From Bacillota bacterium (GTDB lineage Bacteria > Bacillota > Clostridia > Oscillospirales > Acutalibacteraceae), in contig JAKJCA010000024.1 in the NCBI GenBank assembly GCA_022706685.1, positions 1 through 40,515 on the forward strand: DNA of 40,515 nt, in the 5' to 3' direction. Each line of letters begins with the position of its first letter. Within the stretch, counting starts at the first letter, position 1. The position numbers were made by a program, and so were the translations under genes. Positions 38,548 through 40,515 of the stretch are shown here, one piece after another. The notes beneath the pieces are model-generated. The model was given only the letters and a program-made list of their open reading frames with translations. It did not search any database and was not told where the DNA came from.

Positions 38548-40031
38548 TACTTTGCCTCATCGGCCATCGATATGCCTATGAAACGGAAAACCTCTGCAGG
38601 GTCTTTTTCCCCGGCGAAAAGATTCATACGATTTATTGTGAAAGCGAAAGCGGCGATTTGCGCGTCGTTTCCCGTTTTTGTGACGGACCGTCCGCTGCGA
38701 TCTCGGCCGAAGTGCTTGAAGGCGGGCGGCGGACAGCCGAAAGCGGTGACGTTGCGCCGGGTACTTCAAACGGGGAACTTGAGCGGCTGGTTTGCGCGGC
38801 GCTGTATGACTGCCTTGTCCGCCATACCGGCCGCAAACCTCCGTGGGGCATGCTGACGGGCGTGAGGCCGACCAAGTTAATGGCGTCGTTGCAAACCGAA
38901 CTTGGCGAAAGCGCCGCGAAGGCGTATTTTATCGACCGTCTGCGCGTCAGTCCGGAAAAGACGCAGCTTGCCGCGGAAGTGGCCGCGGCCGAGCATTCGC
39001 TTGCCTCCGTTTTGCGGCAGAACGACTGCGGCGTCTATATCTCCGTACCTTTTTGCCCGTCAAGATGCAGCTACTGCTCTTTTGTATCGCATTCCATTAC
39101 CACGGGTAACGCGAAAAAACTGCTGCCCGCCTATATCGACAACCTGTGCGTTGAAATAACCGAAACGGGCGATATTGCGCATAACTCCGGGCTGCAAGCT
39201 GCGGCGCTGTATATCGGGGGAGGCACCCCGACCGTTTTGACGGCTGCTCAGCTTGACCGCGTACTCACAGCCGCGCTGGACGCATTTCCCGAAATGCGCG
39301 GAGGCGAGATGACCGTTGAAGCAGGCAGGCCCGATACCCTGGACGCCGAAAAGCTGGACGTCATGAAAAGGCGCGGCGTAACGCGCTTAAGCATCAATCC
39401 CCAAAGTTTCAGCGACGACGTGCTGTTAAAGGCGGGCAGGGGACACAGCGCGCGCGAGACCCTGCTTGCTTATGAAGCCGCGCGGGCGGCCGGTTTCGAT
39501 AATATCAATATGGACCTTATAGCCGGCTTACCCGGCGACAGGCCGGAAGGATTCATGTCGTCGCTTGAGCAGACCCTCGCGCTTTCTACATCCAATATTA
39601 CCGTGCATGCCCTTGCGCTGAAAAGGGCTTCGCGGCTGGCTGGTACGGCAGGGTCCGGCGACGGCGAGGCCGCGCAGGCCATGATTGCGGCCAGTTATCC
39701 GGCGCTGAAAAAGCGGGGATACGAACCTTACTATATGTACCGCCAAAGCCTTTCTCCCGGCAACCTCGAAAATACGGGCTGGTGCAAAAAAGGTTTCGGC
39801 TGCCTGTATAACGTGATGATGATACGCGAGTGCTCAACCGTTTTCGCCTGCGGCGCGGGCGCCGTGACAAAACTGCTTGACCCTGACGGAAGGCTGAGCA
39901 GAGTATTCAACTTTAAGTATCCGTACGAATACAATGACAGGTTCGGCGATATACTTCAAAGAAAGCATTCGCTGCGCGGCATACCGCTGACCGGCACGTC
40001 AAAGGCGGGCGGCGAACTGGGCGCCTTTTGA
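38544..40031 (+). CDS. hemZ: HemZ-type radical SAM coproporphyrinogen dehydrogenase
   Basis: 495 residues. The radical SAM cluster is C171-x3-C175-x2-C178 in PFCPSRCSYCSF, and YIGGGTPTVL follows as in HemN/HemZ. The N-terminal about 165 residues, with PWGMLTGVRPTKLM, are the HemZ-specific extension. HemZ converts coproporphyrinogen III to protoporphyrinogen IX without oxygen in Bacillus. In clostridia without other haem genes its role is less sure, and no other haem genes lie here. The start overlaps the MBL stop (ATGA). Last gene of the operon. Confidence 0.9.
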   Translation: MILCLIGHRYAYETENLCRVFFPGEKIHTIYCESESGDLRVVSRFCDGPSAAISAEVLEGGRRTAESGDVAPGTSNGELERLVCAALYDCLVRHTGRKPPWGMLTGVRPTKLMASLQTELGESAAKAYFIDRLRVSPEKTQLAAEVAAAEHSLASVLRQNDCGVYISVPFCPSRCSYCSFVSHSITTGNAKKLLPAYIDNLCVEITETGDIAHNSGLQAAALYIGGGTPTVLTAAQLDRVLTAALDAFPEMRGGEMTVEAGRPDTLDAEKLDVMKRRGVTRLSINPQSFSDDVLLKAGRGHSARETLLAYEAARAAGFDNINMDLIAGLPGDRPEGFMSSLEQTLALSTSNITVHALALKRASRLAGTAGSGDGEAAQAMIAASYPALKKRGYEPYYMYRQSLSPGNLENTGWCKKGFGCLYNVMMIRECSTVFACGAGAVTKLLDPDGRLSRVFNFKYPYEYNDRFGDILQRKHSLRGIPLTGTSKAGGELGAF

Positions 40032-40032
40032 T

Positions 40033-40061
40033 TTGCTGCCGCCTGCCGCTTGTGATATAAT
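40033..40061 (+). promoter_or_regulatory. Promoter for the small coiled-coil gene
   Basis: TTGCTG at 40033-40038, a 17-base spacer, TATAAT at 40056-40061 with an extended TG one base before the -10. It begins right after the hemZ stop; no terminator is seen between them. Confidence 0.7.
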
Positions 40062-40090
40062 CGTAGCACTTTCAACAGGGGAGGCGGATT

Positions 40091-40387
40091 ATGAGCTTTA
40101 TCGACGACGCCGTTTCAACGGCGAAAACCGTCGGGAAAACGGTCGGCAAAAAAACCGAAGAGATCATCATCATCTCGCGAAAAAAACTCCAAGCCATCGA
40201 ACTGGAAAATAAAGTTGAAAATCTTTACGAACAATTGGGCAGGCATTACTACGCCATTCTGCAGGGGGAGCAGACCGACGGGCAGGATGACGATACCCTT
40301 GCCGCCGAGATCAATAAACTCAACGAGGAACTCGCCGCCGTCAAAAAAGACATCGAAGATATTTCCCGTGCCGGCAAAACAAGTTAA
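40091..40387 (+). CDS. Small coiled-coil protein of unknown function
   Basis: 98 residues behind GGGGAGG. It opens MSFIDDAVSTAKTVGKTVGKKTEE, followed by an amphipathic helix (LENKVENLYEQLGRHYYAIL) and a second helix with Glu/Lys heptads. Small proteins with this MSF-DD-x-AKxxGKKTEE opening are frequent in Ruminococcaceae and often carry a C-terminal zinc ribbon, which is missing here. No function is known to me. Own extended -10 promoter. The 128 bases after it hold no clear gene or terminator. Confidence 0.75.
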   Translation: MSFIDDAVSTAKTVGKTVGKKTEEIIIISRKKLQAIELENKVENLYEQLGRHYYAILQGEQTDGQDDDTLAAEINKLNEELAAVKKDIEDISRAGKTS

Positions 40388-40515
40388 AGCATGAAACCGC
40401 ATTTTCCCTGAGGATAAACGCAATCGGGGTCTCCCGTTTTACTGTTTCATTTCAACGCTGATTTATTCGCATTTCTGCCCGGCCGCGCCGGCAGGCAGGG
40501 GTGTTGTTGCGGCGG

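Noticed and set aside
1..40515. CRISPR arrays, tRNA or rRNA genes, insertion sequences, integrases, toxin-antitoxin or known defence genes
   Set aside because: No direct-repeat arrays, tRNA-like cloverleaf ends, transposase or integrase motifs, or defence-family proteins were seen when reading both strands.

Overview
The window looks like the chromosome of an anaerobic, Gram-positive (monoderm) bacterium of class Clostridia, probably in or near the Oscillospiraceae/Ruminococcaceae. The grounds are: a Tad pilus locus with no secretin; DivIVA, HemZ and a bifunctional-type RelA/SpoT homologue; an LacX-like aldose epimerase; strong purine-rich ribosome binding sites with some TTG/GTG starts; and many sigma-A-type promoters with 17-base spacers. 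The genus cannot be fixed from this sequence.

Region 1 (1-8595) is a Tad/Flp pilus locus on the + strand. It opens with the C-terminal end of an Flp pilin, then a 311-base spacer holding two strong hairpins and a promoter, then tadE, cpaB, tadZ/cpaE, tadA/cpaF, tadB, tadC, a DUF192 gene, a DivIVA-domain coiled-coil gene and a TadG-like protein with a beta-helix-like C-terminus. The genes are tightly packed and often overlap. A nitroreductase follows, and a bidirectional terminator closes the region.

Region 2 (9259-17901) is a divergent cluster around the 14.5-14.66 kb promoter region. Leftward run an SDR, a fumarate-reductase-like FAD protein and a secreted metallophosphoesterase. Rightward run a short Old Yellow Enzyme-like protein, a xylose-isomerase-like TIM barrel and a Gfo/Idh/MocA oxidoreductase with an apparent one-base frameshift. 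The class combination (OYE + SDR + fumarate-reductase-like flavoprotein, plus Gfo + TIM-barrel isomerase) resembles the sum of gut isoflavone reduction and C-glycoside cleavage pathways. It is the best candidate here for an undescribed metabolic system; its substrate is unknown.

Region 3 (17931-25431) holds a cytoplasmic SGNH hydrolase, a phage-like zinc-ribbon protein behind tandem strong promoters, and an ABC-F ATPase with one degenerate ATP site coupled to a UroD-like methyltransferase and a NagD-like phosphatase. An NfeD-SPFH pair and an orphan dTDP-glucose 4,6-dehydratase gene follow.

Region 4 (25636-33005) holds an NCS2 nucleobase permease, a GH27 alpha-galactosidase with a domain inserted in its barrel, a DEDDh exonuclease fused to a zinc ribbon, a cytoplasmic beta-propeller (GH43/GH32-like) protein and a LacX-type aldose 1-epimerase.

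Region 5 (33153-40387) is a housekeeping operon, recJ-relA-dtd-MBL hydrolase-hemZ, followed by a small coiled-coil protein under its own promoter. No tRNA, rRNA, CRISPR array, insertion sequence or integrase was seen.
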